A DNA stretch of 42,433 nt, taken from positions 1-42,433 of the forward strand of contig CAZVFE010000008.1 in NCBI GenBank assembly GCA_964626405.1, read 5' to 3'. Below the pieces are notes generated by a model. It ran no database searches, had not been told where the DNA came from, and was given only the letters and a program-made list of their open reading frames with translations. Made by a program: the position numbers and the translations under genes. Positions 1 to 8,473 of the stretch are shown piece by piece (position 1 is the stretch's first letter; every line of letters begins with the position of its first letter). The stretch comes from CAZVFE01 sp964626405. GTDB taxonomy: Bacteria > Bacteroidota > Bacteroidia > Cytophagales > Spirosomataceae.

Positions 1-11
1 AAGAAGTTAAA

Positions 12-40
12 AAAAGCGGCACTAAAATAGGGCCGCTTTT
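12..40. terminator. Bidirectional intrinsic terminator-like hairpin
   Basis: Two perfect 9-base arms (AAAAGCGGC and GCCGCTTTT) are separated by an 11-base loop. Read on the minus strand the hairpin is followed by a run of seven T; read on the plus strand it ends in TTTT. It can end the minus-strand operon that finishes at 212, a plus-strand gene left of the window, or both. It lies directly after the SusD relic. Confidence 0.7.
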
Positions 41-44
41 AAAT

Positions 45-191
45 TTAACCAATAAAAGGCCAAGTAACCTTTTGGAAGTTTGTGGTATTTTCTACTGAGG
101 TAGGATTCAGGTCAATTTATTTTCGAAGATAATTATGGATCCGAGAACTGTTCAAGTTTTCTATTGGAGATTCTCTCGTATCCACACCATT
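45..191 (-). pseudogene. Relic of a SusD/RagB gene (internal fragment with stops)
   Basis: Read on the minus strand, 49 consecutive codons align without a gap to the segment of the intact SusD encoded at 7040-7186. By my count 29 of 49 residues are identical. The best blocks are DTRESPIEN near the upstream end and TNFQ-V-WPFI near the downstream end. Codon 25 is TAA where the intact gene has Phe, and codon 49 is TAA where it has Tyr. No start codon, signal peptide or flanking homology is present: upstream the match stops 20 bases from the stop codon of the CRTAC1-like gene, and downstream it runs into the terminator hairpin. At DNA level about 31 of 38 bases match between 155-192 and 7150-7187. 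This is a decayed remnant of a second SusD gene. The divergence suggests a related paralogue rather than a recent copy. Confidence 0.85.
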
Positions 192-211
192 TAATAATAA
201 TGTTAACTTTA

Positions 212-1885
212 TTAAAATTTTTTATTAAAAAACAAAAAGAACAATAAAACCAAGGCTCCAATAACCCAATAAAAAATTGTTGAACTAATATCATTGCGCT
301 CATAATCAGGCTCTTCTATCTCCAATAATTGGTTCACTGCAATATTATCCAATTCTTGCTTATAGCCCCCTGGCCAAGTGATTCTAATTTTTTGAACCTC
401 CTTTAAATCTCCTAAACCAAAATGCACAATCCGAGAATTATGCGACATATGAGAGCTATTCCCACCATCAACTTCCCTTTGTGCATAAAATCCGCCGGAC
501 ATAATTTGGATCCTCGCTCCTAGTCCCTCCAATGTAGAATTTTTTCCCTTTAATTTAATCTTTAAATAATTCCCCGAAGCAAAATCATTTCTATATAATC
601 GGGTAATTGATTCTGTTGGGTATTCCAAAACTGCTTCTTGATTTACTAACAAAATATCTAGGTCTCCATCGTGGTCATAATCAAATACCACCGACCCCCT
701 ACCGATTCCGTAATCATTTAAACCTATCTTATATCCTATTTCTGAAAATTTTCCCCCTTCATTCGAATAAAAATAATTGAACATAGGCTGACAATTTGGA
801 TTTAAATCTCCGTTGGAAATAAATAAATCCTCATCTCCATCCTGATCAAAATCTCCAAAATTTGTACCCCAAGAGATTGAATAATTATTCATCCCTAATT
901 CCTTGGATTCTTCTTTAAAGGGATCTTTTAAATTCCTTCGTACCATGAATTGATTAAATCGAATATTCGGTATAAAATAGTCTAAGGACCCATCTTTATT
1001 GAAATCTCCAGTTGCCGCTCCCATGGCATTGATTCTCAAATCCATCCCATATTTTTCCTCTACATATTCAAATTCCTCGTCTGGATATTGATTTTCTAGT
1101 AAAAAATTATGTGGAGCCTTATAACCAAAATCATTCAAAACCAAAATATCCAAATCCCCATCATTATCGTAATCGGTCATCACTCCGCCAAACCCATATC
1201 CTTTATGATTTAATCCATATTTTTCATAGACATTTTCAAATCTCTTTCCTTCAATATTTAAATACAAAAATCCTTCTGAAGTATTTTTGGCATTCACAAT
1301 TGTTGCATCAGAAATTTCCTTTAAACCTCCTTTATATCCTTTAAAATAATTCCCAACATAAATATCTGGAAAACCATCTAAATTAATATCTCCGAAGGCA
1401 ATTCCTGTACTAAAGGATTCGGTATCCCCTATTCCGTAAGCATCTGAAAGTTCTTTAAATTTCCCATTCTTTTGATTAATAAATAAGAGGTTTTTTGCAC
1501 GTGGAATAACTTGGTCTTTCCCTTTAATTTTATTCGTAGAAATAAATATGTCCGTATAACCATCTCGATTAATATCTGCACATGCTACGCCTATCGTCAC
1601 ATAACCTTGAGATATTTCCAAACCTGAACCTTCAAAAACATTGGTAAAAGTACCATCCTGATTGTTTCTTAATAATTGATCATTATTCATTCCTCCTGTG
1701 AGAAATACATCTTCCCAACCATCATTATTAAAATCAATTATGGCAGCAGTTCCCCCAAAAAATCCCTCATAAGGTTTATATACATGGTCTATACCCGCCG
1801 TTTTGGAAACGTCTGTAAAATTTCCTTGAGCCCATCCAAGAAGGGGAAAAATTATTAAAATAAGGATGCCTTTTATTTTTTCCAT
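212..1885 (-). CDS. Exported FG-GAP/VCBS repeat protein with ASPIC/UnbV domain (CRTAC1-like) and C-terminal membrane helix
   Basis: A 557-residue exported protein. Residues 1-19 form a signal peptide ending in WAQ. Seven calcium-loop motifs of the DxDxDGxxD kind (for example DYDNDGDLDIL and DYDHDGDLDIL) are spread over about residues 50-420, as in integrin-like beta-propellers. An ASPIC/UnbV domain follows at about 438-520. The C-terminus (537-553) is a hydrophobic helix ending in NKKF, so the protein is probably held in a membrane by its tail; I see no type IX secretion domain. Its start overlaps the end of the haloperoxidase-like gene by 13 bases, which implies translational coupling. It is the last intact gene of the SusCD-linked cluster. 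The family is known for calcium binding and surface location, but the ligand is unknown. Confidence 0.88.
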   Translation of the reverse strand: MEKIKGILILIIFPLLGWAQGNFTDVSKTAGIDHVYKPYEGFFGGTAAIIDFNNDGWEDVFLTGGMNNDQLLRNNQDGTFTNVFEGSGLEISQGYVTIGVACADINRDGYTDIFISTNKIKGKDQVIPRAKNLLFINQKNGKFKELSDAYGIGDTESFSTGIAFGDINLDGFPDIYVGNYFKGYKGGLKEISDATIVNAKNTSEGFLYLNIEGKRFENVYEKYGLNHKGYGFGGVMTDYDNDGDLDILVLNDFGYKAPHNFLLENQYPDEEFEYVEEKYGMDLRINAMGAATGDFNKDGSLDYFIPNIRFNQFMVRRNLKDPFKEESKELGMNNYSISWGTNFGDFDQDGDEDLFISNGDLNPNCQPMFNYFYSNEGGKFSEIGYKIGLNDYGIGRGSVVFDYDHDGDLDILLVNQEAVLEYPTESITRLYRNDFASGNYLKIKLKGKNSTLEGLGARIQIMSGGFYAQREVDGGNSSHMSHNSRIVHFGLGDLKEVQKIRITWPGGYKQELDNIAVNQLLEIEEPDYERNDISSTIFYWVIGALVLLFFLFFNKKF

Positions 1886-3210
1886 TTTAATTGAATAATA
1901 TGATTGGAAACATTTTTTCCTTGTTCTAAACCTACCTTATTATCATGTTCTATATGAATACCTCCTAATTGACGAGAATAGGCAGTTTCAGTAGCTATTT
2001 CCCAAATTGTATCAAAATGCCTTACTTTAAATTCCGTATTTCTCACCATGTCTTTTGGTCTACCCACATGGGAACTATCTGTAATAGGGGTTTCATTATT
2101 AAAGAAGGCCATTAAAGAATTGGCACAGGCAGATGCTTGAATGGCATGTCCACTAGGAAAAGCTGGGAAAGGGGGATCAGGCCAAAAAGAATTCCATTCC
2201 TTATCAATATGAGCAGGAATATAGGTATTTGCTCTTTCTGTAAAGAAATGATATTTCCACAACCAACATTTAACAAATGCGTCTGCTACAGACATACCGA
2301 CTGTCGCATAAATTTGTGCTGACTGGATTAAATTAGGTTTTTCCTTTCGAACTAAATAATTGGTAAGATAAAAAGAATGCCCAGCAGGGCTAAAGGTTTC
2401 AGAGGGGTCATCACTCCACCAAATGGCTGTTTCTTTATCTTCCTGGGTGAGATTTTTTTCAATTTCATAAACCTGTAAAAATTGCTTATAATATTCGGAA
2501 TTTTTATCGGTTGAATAGGGAATCATTTCTGGTAAAGGCATTTCCATGGATTCCTTAGAGAATGTGCGATTTTGACCCCAATGAGGATGGAGGGGACGAT
2601 GATCAATTGCCTGTGCAAAAAGGGCCGGCTGCCAAGATCCAGGAAATACCTTTGGCTTAAAATTTGGATCAAAATTATTTAAATAGCCTCTATGTCCTCC
2701 ATCGGTTTTGGAATATTCGTAAATAGCATCAGATAAAATTTCTGCATATTTTTTTGAAATTTCCACGGTTTTCTCAACACTTGGATATTCATTTAAAATT
2801 TTTTCTTCTAAGGAATTTTCAAGAGAATCAATTTTAAGCTTATTTTCATCCGAAGTTTGAAGATAAATCTTTTTCAAAAAATAAGAATTCGCATGATTCA
2901 TGACGATTCGCCAATTATATTCACTGGAAGAATCTGGAAGTGGAAGTGAATTTAGGTCTGTTAATTGTCCGGCTAAACTTTGATATTCTGGGTACCCATG
3001 AACAATAGATTCATATTGCATTAATCCTAAATAACCTAGGCAACGGGAGGCATAGGTAGGGGAATTCTGAGGGGTAAATCTGGTAATATAGATGTCCATA
3101 TCTGCCCATTGAGCAGCTAATTCATAATCTTGAATGCCTGACTTTTTTTCTGAACAGGAAATTGATAATCCTACTAGGCAAAAAAGTAAAACTCCTTTAA
3201 AATATTTCAT
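1873..3210 (-). CDS. Vanadium-dependent haloperoxidase / PAP2-fold lipoprotein
   Basis: A 445-residue lipoprotein with a signal peptide and lipobox at SIS-C19. The C-terminal half carries the complete vanadate/phosphate-binding signature of the PAP2/haloperoxidase superfamily: K319 and R326 in a K-x6-R motif, PSGH at 352-355, and SR-x5-H with R413 and H419, the residue that would bind vanadate or form the phospho-enzyme. The usual Pro after the first Arg is Ala (R326-A327). The family oxidises halides with peroxide (vanadium form) or removes phosphate (phosphatase form), and sequence alone cannot tell which. The gene sits between two FG-GAP/ASPIC genes, 5 bases after one and overlapping the other, so it should be made together with them in the periplasm or at the outer membrane. 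Confidence 0.88.
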   Translation of the reverse strand: MKYFKGVLLFCLVGLSISCSEKKSGIQDYELAAQWADMDIYITRFTPQNSPTYASRCLGYLGLMQYESIVHGYPEYQSLAGQLTDLNSLPLPDSSSEYNWRIVMNHANSYFLKKIYLQTSDENKLKIDSLENSLEEKILNEYPSVEKTVEISKKYAEILSDAIYEYSKTDGGHRGYLNNFDPNFKPKVFPGSWQPALFAQAIDHRPLHPHWGQNRTFSKESMEMPLPEMIPYSTDKNSEYYKQFLQVYEIEKNLTQEDKETAIWWSDDPSETFSPAGHSFYLTNYLVRKEKPNLIQSAQIYATVGMSVADAFVKCWLWKYHFFTERANTYIPAHIDKEWNSFWPDPPFPAFPSGHAIQASACANSLMAFFNNETPITDSSHVGRPKDMVRNTEFKVRHFDTIWEIATETAYSRQLGGIHIEHDNKVGLEQGKNVSNHIIQLKWKK

Positions 3211-3215
3211 TTTTA

Positions 3216-6200
3216 CTACTTATTGTATTTATATGATTGAATTTTTCCATTATTTGTGGAAAAATACCAATGATTTCCTAAAAATTCAAGTCCACGAATA
3301 TCTCCTTCTAGGTTAATTCCATGTTGAATTTGAGGAATAACATGGAAATTTAAATTTTCATCATTGATTAAAACACCTCCTCTGATGGCATCGCATTGAC
3401 CAAGTTTTAGTGCTAAATTGGATTTATTTCCTACAAAAACTATATCTAACAAATTATCTTGATTTAAATCGATTAATTTAAATCCAAAAATTGGACTTTT
3501 TTGTGCTTCAATTGGAAAAGGTTTAAAAATATAATCTGAATTTTGGCTTAATAGAATACCAGATTGGGTTTGATTTACTTCCCAAATTTCCGCTTTTCCT
3601 AAATTTTCTTTCCCAAAAATCCCTTGAACATCCTCTTTGCTAAAACTTGCATAATTAGGGAATTTTGCCTTTAAATAGGGCATTTGATTTAGAATTTCAT
3701 CTCGGGTTCCTAGGGTATATTCTTTATCTTGAATATAATAGGTAATGATTGGATCAAGGACATCATTCTTATCAAAATCATGAATATAAATTCTAATGGG
3801 CTGATTTGTTTTCGCCTTCAATTGGCTATTCAATCCATCATTTCCAAGTAATAAGTCGGCTTTACCATCTTTGTTTAAATCGGTTAATTGAACTGTATTA
3901 TAGAATCCTTTTAGATTTTCTGGGAAATAATTTTCTTGAATTTTCAATTCATTTTTACCAGAAATAAGTAATTCTGGTTTCATCCATTCTCCAACAACCA
4001 CTAGGTCATCAAATCCATCTTGATTAAAATCTCCTGGCTGAATATCTCGTATAATTCCTGATGAAAAATTTGGGATATTATCAGAGATTAATTCAAATTT
4101 GGGAGATTTATTCAATAAAATTTTATTTGAAAATACTTTTGGATAATTACCAGGAATGATTCCTCCAGCAATAAAAATATCTTTTTTACCATCGTGGTCA
4201 AAATCCATAATTCCTAAAGAGCTTATGCCACCGGAAATATTTGGAATATTTTGTTGAATAAATTTTCCATTTTGGTTTAAAAATATTTGAAGGGATTGGC
4301 TTGGGCCCTTTTCACTTAGGTTTGCATAACCATCCGAACCAATAATTAAATCTAAATCTTGGTCTTGGTCTAGGTCTACTAATTCTATATCAGATTGCGA
4401 AAGATTTGGAAGAGCAGGCAGTATTTGGGATAAAACTAATTTTTTATTTTTTGAAATATAAATTTGCGCTCCCTGGTTGAAACCTCCTGCAATGATTAAA
4501 TCTTCTTCTTTATCTTCATTTAAATCTCCTTTTTGCATTTTTGGCCCAATATGAGAGGGTTGATAAGGCAATAGGATTTGTTTATCGAAATCTAGGCTTT
4601 TTGGATTTGAATGGACATAGTTTATTGAATTAATTTCTTTGTTAAACCATTGTGGATTTTTCGTTTTATAGGAATAGGTATTTTTGGCATTTTCAATTGA
4701 CAATTTAATTTTTTGATTAATTGTTGGGTTCAATTTTTGGTATTTCCCATTTGGCCAAATGACTAATAAGGAATCTATTTGATTGGAATTTGCTAGTCCG
4801 AAATGGATAATTGGGGAAATATTTGAAAGATACCCTTTCGTAATAATTTGTTGTTTGGATTGAACCATTCCGTTTGAAAACAATTTGATTTCTGTTCCAA
4901 TACCTAAACGGTTTTTTGAATCTCCAACTAATTCAATTGCTAAATAATTTCCAGAACTAGAAGTATTTTCATAGATGGAAGCAGGTTGGTTGATATTATT
5001 GATAATGATATCAAGGTCTCCGTCATTATCCAAATCTGCTAAACTTGCCCCATTGGAATTGGAAGGGATAAAAAGACCAGCATCTTGGGTAATATCTTCA
5101 AAAACACCATTTGATTTATTTTTAAAAAGATAATTTGAAACATCTGAGGCTGGCATTTGTCCGATTAGGCCTAATACATCTTGGCGATTAATTTTTGAAT
5201 TCGTTTGAATATAATTATCCATATAAGCCAAGAAATCTCTATTGGTATAATCTCTTACATAGCCATTTGAAATAAATAAATCAGACCAGCCATCATTATT
5301 GAAATCTCCTAAAAGGGGGGCCCAAGACCAATCTGTATTAGAAATTCCAGCTAATTGTCCGATTTCGCTAAAACTACCATCTCCATTATTTTTTTGGAGC
5401 ATATTTCTCATATATTGTTTATGGAAACCGCTTCGAATATTTAGGTCGAATTTATTATAATTATCGGGGGACATTAATATTTTTTGGCGGGCATTATCTT
5501 CTGGCAACATATCTAGGGTGAATATGTCGTAGTAGCCATCATTATCATAATCTTCGGCATTATTTCCCATGGAAAAATGGGAAGTTTGAGACATTTTAGC
5601 TTGGATTTCGTCTTTAAAAATTCCTTGATGATTGATATATAAATAATCTGGAATGGTATAATCATTGGAAAGGTAAAAATCTAACCAGCCATCCTGATTA
5701 AAATCTGCTATAGCAAGTCCAAGGCCATAGGAAAGGCCTGTCCCATTTATTCCTTTAGCAGTAGTTACATCATTGAATTTACCTTGTTCATTTTGTTCGA
5801 ACAAACGCAATCCGCTAAAGATATCATCTTCTTTCATGCGAACTTCTGTTTGTTTTTCATTTAATACGGGCAGTGATTTAGGGTTATGGTTTAAAAGGAG
5901 CATATCTAGGTCTCCGTCCTTATCATAATCAAGGAAATAAGCTTGATTGGAGAATCCGGGGTGATCAAGACCATATTCGGGGGCCATATCTTTGAAGATA
6001 GGAAAACCTTTTTCGTTATTTCCTTGGTTAACAAAAAGTTGGTTTTTTCGTTTTTCAATGGGAAGGGCTCCGGAATAGCAGAGATAAATATCTAATTTAC
6101 CATCATTATTGATATCGACGATGGTGGTACCTGTTTTCCAGGGGCCAGGTCTACCGGCTACACCCGACCAATCGGTTGAATTTTCGAATTGAAAATCACC

Positions 6201-6485
6201 TTTATTTAAGTATAATTGATTTACCCCCATATTGGAGGTAAAATAAAGATCGATATTACCATCTTGATTAAAATCTCCTGTGGCAATGCCTCCACCATTA
6301 TAAAAGTATTCATACATTAAAACGTTGGTATTGGGGCCTTCGGAAAGTTGGTTCACGAAATTAACTCCAGATTCTTCGGGAAGGATTAATGTAAAATGAA
6401 TGGAGGAACCAGATTCATTTGAATTCGGGGAACAGGATGCCAAAATTAGTTGGATTAGTAAAAATAGGTATTTTTTCCAATTCAT
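3216..6485 (-). CDS. Large FG-GAP/VCBS lipoprotein with ASPIC/UnbV domain
   Basis: A 1089-residue lipoprotein; the lipobox LAS-C18 follows a short hydrophobic segment. About 14 Asp-rich calcium loops are visible. Seven are canonical, within residues 60-500 (for example DFNQDGNIDLY and DLDNDGDLDII). An ASPIC/UnbV domain lies at about 512-598, and a second set of loops, several degenerate (DLNEDKEEDLI, DLDQDQDLDLI), runs from about 640 to the end. It is thus two propeller-like units joined by an ASPIC segment. It is the first gene after the susD terminator and is packed 5 bases before the haloperoxidase-like gene. It is probably on the cell surface. Homologues are common near SusCD genes in Bacteroidota, but their ligand is not established. 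Confidence 0.88.
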   Translation of the reverse strand: MNWKKYLFLLIQLILASCSPNSNESGSSIHFTLILPEESGVNFVNQLSEGPNTNVLMYEYFYNGGGIATGDFNQDGNIDLYFTSNMGVNQLYLNKGDFQFENSTDWSGVAGRPGPWKTGTTIVDINNDGKLDIYLCYSGALPIEKRKNQLFVNQGNNEKGFPIFKDMAPEYGLDHPGFSNQAYFLDYDKDGDLDMLLLNHNPKSLPVLNEKQTEVRMKEDDIFSGLRLFEQNEQGKFNDVTTAKGINGTGLSYGLGLAIADFNQDGWLDFYLSNDYTIPDYLYINHQGIFKDEIQAKMSQTSHFSMGNNAEDYDNDGYYDIFTLDMLPEDNARQKILMSPDNYNKFDLNIRSGFHKQYMRNMLQKNNGDGSFSEIGQLAGISNTDWSWAPLLGDFNNDGWSDLFISNGYVRDYTNRDFLAYMDNYIQTNSKINRQDVLGLIGQMPASDVSNYLFKNKSNGVFEDITQDAGLFIPSNSNGASLADLDNDGDLDIIINNINQPASIYENTSSSGNYLAIELVGDSKNRLGIGTEIKLFSNGMVQSKQQIITKGYLSNISPIIHFGLANSNQIDSLLVIWPNGKYQKLNPTINQKIKLSIENAKNTYSYKTKNPQWFNKEINSINYVHSNPKSLDFDKQILLPYQPSHIGPKMQKGDLNEDKEEDLIIAGGFNQGAQIYISKNKKLVLSQILPALPNLSQSDIELVDLDQDQDLDLIIGSDGYANLSEKGPSQSLQIFLNQNGKFIQQNIPNISGGISSLGIMDFDHDGKKDIFIAGGIIPGNYPKVFSNKILLNKSPKFELISDNIPNFSSGIIRDIQPGDFNQDGFDDLVVVGEWMKPELLISGKNELKIQENYFPENLKGFYNTVQLTDLNKDGKADLLLGNDGLNSQLKAKTNQPIRIYIHDFDKNDVLDPIITYYIQDKEYTLGTRDEILNQMPYLKAKFPNYASFSKEDVQGIFGKENLGKAEIWEVNQTQSGILLSQNSDYIFKPFPIEAQKSPIFGFKLIDLNQDNLLDIVFVGNKSNLALKLGQCDAIRGGVLINDENLNFHVIPQIQHGINLEGDIRGLEFLGNHWYFSTNNGKIQSYKYNK

Positions 6486-6540
6486 AGATTTAAAAAAGAT
6501 CGCTTAAATATACGAAAGATTTACAGGAAATTAAAAAAAA

Positions 6541-6572
6541 TAAACCCTGCAAAAATGTATTTGCAGGGTTTA
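6541..6572 (-). terminator. Strong intrinsic terminator after susD
   Basis: A perfect 13-base-pair stem whose inner 12-base arms are AAACCCTGCAAA and TTTGCAGGGTTT, with a 6-base loop. On the minus strand it is followed by a run of eight T (complement of 6533-6540). It lies between the susD stop codon (6590) and the start of the large FG-GAP gene (6485). It should end or attenuate most susC-susD transcripts, so the three genes behind it would be expressed at a lower level by read-through or from their own promoter. Confidence 0.9.
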
Positions 6573-6589
6573 AATTTAGGTAATTAAGT

Positions 6590-8464
6590 TTATTCGTAAC
6601 CTGGGTTTTGAACTAACTTATCATTTCTTTGCATTTCTCCTCTTGAGATTGGGCGGTACAACATTTTGTTTTTCCACACACGAGTCTCATTTTCAGTATT
6701 ATCTTGTACGGTATATGTATAATTATATACAGTAGTATCATGACGATACGGAACTAAAGGAGATTTACCAGGCTTAAGAGTAGCACGAGCATCAATTTCT
6801 TTGATACCTCTACCAACAGTTGAAGCTGCGATTAACCATCTACGAGCATCATGGTAACGATGTTCTTCATAGGCTAATTCAATTCTTCTTTCATTGATAT
6901 ATTTTGCTAATAAATCAGCTCCTGTTTCCGTTACAGCTGGCATACCTGCTCTGTAGCGAATTTGGGTAAGGATTTGCTGAGCTTCAGCCTCTTTACCAGT
7001 TTGAATAGCTGATTCTGCTAAATTAAGAGCAACCTCTGTATAGCGGATAAATGGCCATGGAACTGATTGGAAATTCGTTAAATCATCAATTGCTCCTGGA
7101 TCTGGATCAATAAACTTTCTAACATAATAAGCAGTTCTTGAACCATTCCAGTTTTCAATTGGAGATTCTCTTGTGTCGATTCCATTAATGAATCCACCAT
7201 TTCCATCAGCATAATAACCTGATTGAATTTGGTTTGCAGGATCTCTATCAGCAACGTCGGAAGGACGTGGTTTCCAGTCAGCACCATCATAAAGAACAGT
7301 AGCATAGAAACGAGGATCACGGTTTTCATAAGGTGAAGCAGCATGAGCAGCATTAGACCAATCGAATTTTGATCCGTCCATCATTTCATAATCATCCACT
7401 AAATTTTGGATAGGAGTATTACCTGCCCAGTTATGATAACCATTCGGACCATTATTTACACCATTATTTGTACCACCTAAAGGCCATTGAGTATCAGGAA
7501 CGTAATCTCCAGTTACAGTACGAACAAAGATTAATTCAGAAGCTGCGGAAGCATCAGCTGCGGATGATTGTCCACCCATTGATAATGCAACATAATTTGC
7601 TTTTCCTTCAGCTGCAGAAACTGGAGCAGTTAAATCCATTTTATATCCCATACCAGCACCTTTGTCGAATGCAGCTTTATTTGCCGCATAAGCAGCTTGC
7701 CAACGAGCAGCTTGTCCGCCTGAGTAGCAGAATAAATCTCCGTTAAATCCAGCAGGAGCCTTAGAAGCCTCGTGCTGATCAGATGCAGCATACATTAAAA
7801 TTCTACCTTTTAATGCAAGGGCAGCAAGTTCATTTGCGCGTCCCATAGCAGGAGATTTCCCCGCCAATAAAGAAGCAGCTTTATCTAAATCTGCCACCAT
7901 AAAGTCAACACAATCAGCATAAGTGTTTCTAGCCATAGTATAGTCCTCATCTAAGCCATAAGCTTTATCGATTAAAGGCACACCTCCGTAAAAACGCACT
8001 AATTGTTGGTAATAATATGCTCTTAAGAAATGAGCTTCACCTAATAACTGGTCTTTAACAGAACCAATATCTGCTGTTGCAAGATTTTCGATGGCAGTAT
8101 TTGCCTGACGAATAGCAGAGTACATGGTACCCCACTCATAGGTTGCAGATTGCCATGCCATATTGGATGGAGTTTCAGAACCTTCTGTAAAAGTATTGAT
8201 ATTTCTACCAGCGTGAGTGAACATAGCTTCATCTGTATAAGCAGCTAATCCTTGCTCTTCAAAACCTCCTTTTCCTAAGTAAGAGTAAACGGAATAGATA
8301 AATCCTTCCGCTAACTTGGGATCAGACCAAGTCGCACTACTTGAGATACGATCCAATGGTTTCGTATTCAAGAATTCCTCATTACAAGATTGTAATATCA
8401 ATAATGAAACTACCAGACCTGTAATGCTTAATTTTGACCTAAACAAATTTTTAATCATCATCAT
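6590..8464 (-). CDS. RagB/SusD family outer-membrane lipoprotein
   Basis: A 624-residue SusD-like lipoprotein with lipobox LQS-C27 and an early NTKPLDRIS segment typical of the family. SusD proteins cap the SusC channel at the cell surface and help capture the ligand before import. TPR-like helical features are visible around residues 100-250 (for example AIRQANTAIEN and LRAYYYQQLVRFYGGVPL), and the C-terminal part carries the conserved FIRYTEVALNLAES and YEEHRYHDARRWL motifs. It starts 9 bases after the susC stop, so the two are co-transcribed. The next gene is separated by a strong terminator. Three ATG codons in a row open the frame, and any of them could be used. The segment at 7040-7186 is the intact counterpart of the relic at 45-191. 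Confidence 0.95.
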   Translation of the reverse strand: MMMIKNLFRSKLSITGLVVSLLILQSCNEEFLNTKPLDRISSSATWSDPKLAEGFIYSVYSYLGKGGFEEQGLAAYTDEAMFTHAGRNINTFTEGSETPSNMAWQSATYEWGTMYSAIRQANTAIENLATADIGSVKDQLLGEAHFLRAYYYQQLVRFYGGVPLIDKAYGLDEDYTMARNTYADCVDFMVADLDKAASLLAGKSPAMGRANELAALALKGRILMYAASDQHEASKAPAGFNGDLFCYSGGQAARWQAAYAANKAAFDKGAGMGYKMDLTAPVSAAEGKANYVALSMGGQSSAADASAASELIFVRTVTGDYVPDTQWPLGGTNNGVNNGPNGYHNWAGNTPIQNLVDDYEMMDGSKFDWSNAAHAASPYENRDPRFYATVLYDGADWKPRPSDVADRDPANQIQSGYYADGNGGFINGIDTRESPIENWNGSRTAYYVRKFIDPDPGAIDDLTNFQSVPWPFIRYTEVALNLAESAIQTGKEAEAQQILTQIRYRAGMPAVTETGADLLAKYINERRIELAYEEHRYHDARRWLIAASTVGRGIKEIDARATLKPGKSPLVPYRHDTTVYNYTYTVQDNTENETRVWKNKMLYRPISRGEMQRNDKLVQNPGYE

Positions 8465-8473
8465 TATTGTATT

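Noticed and set aside
3216..6485. Type IX secretion sorting domain on the FG-GAP proteins
   Set aside because: Neither FG-GAP protein ends in a recognisable type IX C-terminal domain: one is a lipoprotein and the other ends in a membrane helix.
7078..7746. Open frames inside susD (7078-7353, 8041-8232 on the minus strand and 7468-7746 on the plus strand)
   Set aside because: They lie fully within the strongly supported SusD gene, and their predicted proteins are low-complexity, Leu/Gln-rich shadows with no family features.
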